Assembly: GCA_025403435.1 (NCBI GenBank)
Contig: CM046353.1
Location: 15,486,836 to 15,550,835 of the forward strand
Direction: 5' to 3'
Length of the DNA: 64,000 nucleotides
From: Artocarpus heterophyllus
Lineage: Eukaryota > Streptophyta > Magnoliopsida > Rosales > Moraceae
The notes under the pieces are model-generated. The model made no database searches and was not told the origin of the DNA. It was given only the letters and a program-made list of their open reading frames with translations. Both the position numbers and the translations under genes were made by a program. The stretch's first letter is position 1; every line of letters starts with the position of its first letter. Shown piece by piece: positions 61,664 through 64,000 of this stretch.

Positions 61664-63872
61664 TGTCACGCCCCGGAGTACAGGAGGTAACGTGGCTGAT
61701 TATTTAAAGTAATTAAAAGAGGAATTTAATTAAAATCAAGAATTTTAAGGGTTAAGTCAAATATATAAGAATGTGGAAGTTTCAAAACTACATTTTATAA
61801 AATAATTCATAAACATTGATCAAGTGAAGTCATTAAACAAATAATAAAATAAAAAAGAACCGCGAGTAAGGATTCCATTGACCCACAACTTGTGCACACA
61901 CATAGTACTGATAATATAATAATACAACCACAGTCCAAGTACAAATAGAGATAAAACATTACATGCATTGATTAATTACTACAAATAATCTACTAGTCCT
62001 TTTACTGCTCCTGAGTTATGTCCGTAGAGTCCTCTCTGAACCTAAGTGGGAATCCACCTAGAGGGGGAAAATTAAAAAAAAAACAAAGAAAATTTGAGCG
62101 AAAGGCTCAATACGACTATATTTTAATAAATCATTTAATTTAAAGAAAAATCTCACTATTCAGGGAATTATTTAAAAGAAACCTTGAATAAATAAATTTA
62201 ATAAAACTATTCTTACCCAAACAGTTTATTCGATCGACCAAAAATACATTATTTTCTTTTCCTAGGCAAACCACATGAATATCACCACCGTAGTGGCCCA
62301 GCGGGGTTTCGGGACCTGCCCCCAAGGTCGATCGCTACACGACCCGATCTCTGATATGGCATCATGCCCTTATATTCATTTCCATTATCTTATAAAGTCC
62401 ATTTACCAGATATTCTCATTAACATTCATTATGAAGTTTATTATGAAGTTCACTTCAATTCATGGTTTATAAAAATAACCGATAAAGTCTCATTTTTCAA
62501 TCAATCGTTGAAAAAAAACATTTTGATAAAAACCCTTTTCAAGGTCAAATCATTTTGAAACTGGGTTACTTACCAAAGAAAGGGTAGAAGTCCTACCTCG
62601 ATACTCATGCCGGTGCCCCACACCGTAATCTCGGTCCGCTATACGTTAGCTCCGCGGAACCACGAACAATCCTAGATACACACTAAGCCGATCAATATCT
62701 AGTTTGAGACATTCCATGTTACTAAACCATTTCATGATGTCCTAGTGTTCCATTTGTATCTTTAAAATCATTTTACAAGGTTGGAATTTCAATCGGGATT
62801 CAAAACAGTGAAAACAGGTAAAAAATCATATAATTTTCCCATGCCCTGCCGGACGCCTTGCTTCGGCTTGCCAAACTGTTCAGTTTGGCCTGCCGAAAAT
62901 CAAGTTCAGTTGGTCGGGCATTTTCCAAGTTGGCCTGTCGAATAGATGAATTCGGCCTGTCGATCCTTTGAATCCGACCTGCCGAACACGTAGTTCGGCC
63001 TGACGAACTGGAAAAACCCAGAATTTCCAGCCACGGGTTTTGGGTTTCCCAAAACTCAAATCTTGATTTTAACCTGTTTTTCTAAAATGCCAGACATAGA
63101 AAACAATCATAGATGATAGAAAAGCATAATAGAACACTTTTGAACTCATTTAAACAAGATTTAATCACAAAAATCCCAAAAATCCAAAAATGGGAGAAAA
63201 TGAGGAAAAATGAAAAATCTTGAATCGAATCCGTTTTTCTTCAAAGCAAGCTTAGATTCTAGGTGTTCTAAGTTCCTTTTACTCAAATCAAGGGTTTTCT
63301 AAGCTCAAACAAACTTAGATTTCAAAAATGCACGAAAATTAAAAATTTTGAAAAAGTTTAGAAATTTCAAAACTAACCTCGAATTCAAGCTTCAATCCAC
63401 GTTCTTGGTTGTTCAATCGAGCTCCTGAGCGTCCAATCTACCAAAACCCAAAGCTTGAACTTGATTTGATTCAAAATTTGGCGAAAAAATTGAGAGAGAA
63501 GAGAAGGACCGAGAGGCAGAGAGTGAGAGGGACTCACGGGTGAGAGAGAGAGAGAAAGAGAGTGAACCAAAGAGAGGGAGAGGAAAGAGAATAAATAGAG
63601 AGAAATGGTGGGCGTTTTACTGTGCAAAAATCATGTGCCACCCACATTTTTGTAAAACGGAATATTTTTAACATTTGGCAAACTGTTGTGTTTTAAAAAC
63701 TCAAAATGACATTTTAAAGTAATAAGGAATCGTTAAAATTTATTAAATTAACAAAACAACCTAAAATTCATAATTTAACCAAATTATCAAATTATTATTG
63801 AAACATTAATTATGGCATACTAATTCATCATTTTACATTACAATAATATTAAAATAATTTTGGGGCGTTACA
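61664..63872 (-). repeat. G3 5' LTR
   Basis: Plus-strand ends TGTCACGCCCC and GGGGCGTTACA. It contains the motif cluster at 62845-63011 and the CT-rich leader on the minus strand (about 63485-63595). Confidence 0.92.
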
Positions 63873-63877
63873 AAAAC

Positions 63878-64000
63878 TTATTAATTAATATAATAATTAA
63901 AATAAAAATTTAATTGACCATAATTAACTAATATACATCCACTATATAATCTCATGACAACATTTAGTTACATATAAAAATCTTGGAGTGCCAACCCTTT
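63878..64000. other. Right flank beyond G3
   Basis: AT-rich, no feature recognised. It is the continuation of 53969-54732 interrupted by G3. Confidence 0.4.

Larger units (their letters stand above)
54733..63872 (-). mobile_element. G3: full-length Ty3/gypsy element, target duplication AAAAC
   Basis: LTRs 54733-56925 and 61664-63872 bracket a polypurine tract, gag-pol and a primer site on the minus strand. AAAAC repeats at 54728-54732 and 63873-63877. Length 9,140 bp. Protein and LTR sequence match G2 closely, so both belong to one family in opposite orientation. Confidence 0.93.

Noticed and set aside
1..64000. A host protein-coding gene, tRNA, rRNA or endogenous pararetrovirus
   Set aside because: All recognisable protein motifs belong to LTR elements or CACTA. 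The initiator tRNA matches are primer sites next to LTRs, and no movement-protein or coat-protein motif was seen.

Overview
The window is plant nuclear DNA, AT-rich, and as far as I can read it contains no host gene. Everything recognisable is transposable-element sequence packed into a nest. The evidence for a flowering plant is the type of element: Ty3/gypsy chromovirus-type and Ty1/copia elements primed by initiator tRNA-Met (TGGTATCAGAGC), with kilobase LTRs and CT-rich leaders, and a large CACTA (En/Spm) DNA transposon whose second gene carries a Ulp1-type protease. I cannot name the species.

Layout. (1) 1-3620: G0, a minus-strand gypsy element. Its 3' LTR runs off the left edge and an internal deletion joins a cut 5' LTR to the RNase H region of pol. 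G0 sits inside (2) C0, an old minus-strand copia relic (3621-6198, continuing at 13471-13740). (3) 6204-13465: T1, a plus-strand Tekay/Del-like gypsy element inserted in C0 gag with target duplication ATCCA. Its gag-pol stays in one frame for about 1,540 codons but has 11 stops, and its 5' LTR has shrunk to 40 bp. (4) 14172-53965: a CACTA transposon of about 9.2 kb own sequence, spread over 39.8 kb by four LTR-element insertions. Its own parts are hairpin-rich ends, a TNPD-type transposase gene (14921-18124), an internal hairpin array (27452-27835), and a second gene with a Transposase_24-like region, a further conserved plant-transposon region and a Ulp1-like protease (28004?-53518).

The four insertions in the CACTA element are G2, a full-length gypsy element (18364-27446, duplication CGCTT); C2, a recently inserted but internally deleted copia element (28231-32065); S, a solo LTR (33929-37098, duplication ATTTT); and L, a 14.5-kb element with 4.5-kb LTRs and no recognisable gag-pol (37325-51845, duplication GAATA), which fits the LARD class. 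(5) 54733-63872: G3, a full-length minus-strand element of the same family as G2, duplication AAAAC. Short unassigned AT-rich flanks remain at 13741-14168, 53969-54727 and 63878-64000.

How it fits together. Order of events by nesting: C0 is older than G0 and T1; the CACTA insertion is older than G2, C2, S and L. C2 looks youngest, with about two differences over 386 bp of paired LTR. No element keeps a full intact gag-pol. The most intact reading frame is the 468-codon reverse transcriptase-RNase H remnant of C2. Points that stand out are the LARD-like element, clusters of a TTCGGC-AG-GCCGAA-type motif in otherwise unrelated LTR families, the promoter-side hairpin array in the CACTA element, and repeated loss of 5' LTR-proximal sequence by internal deletion.
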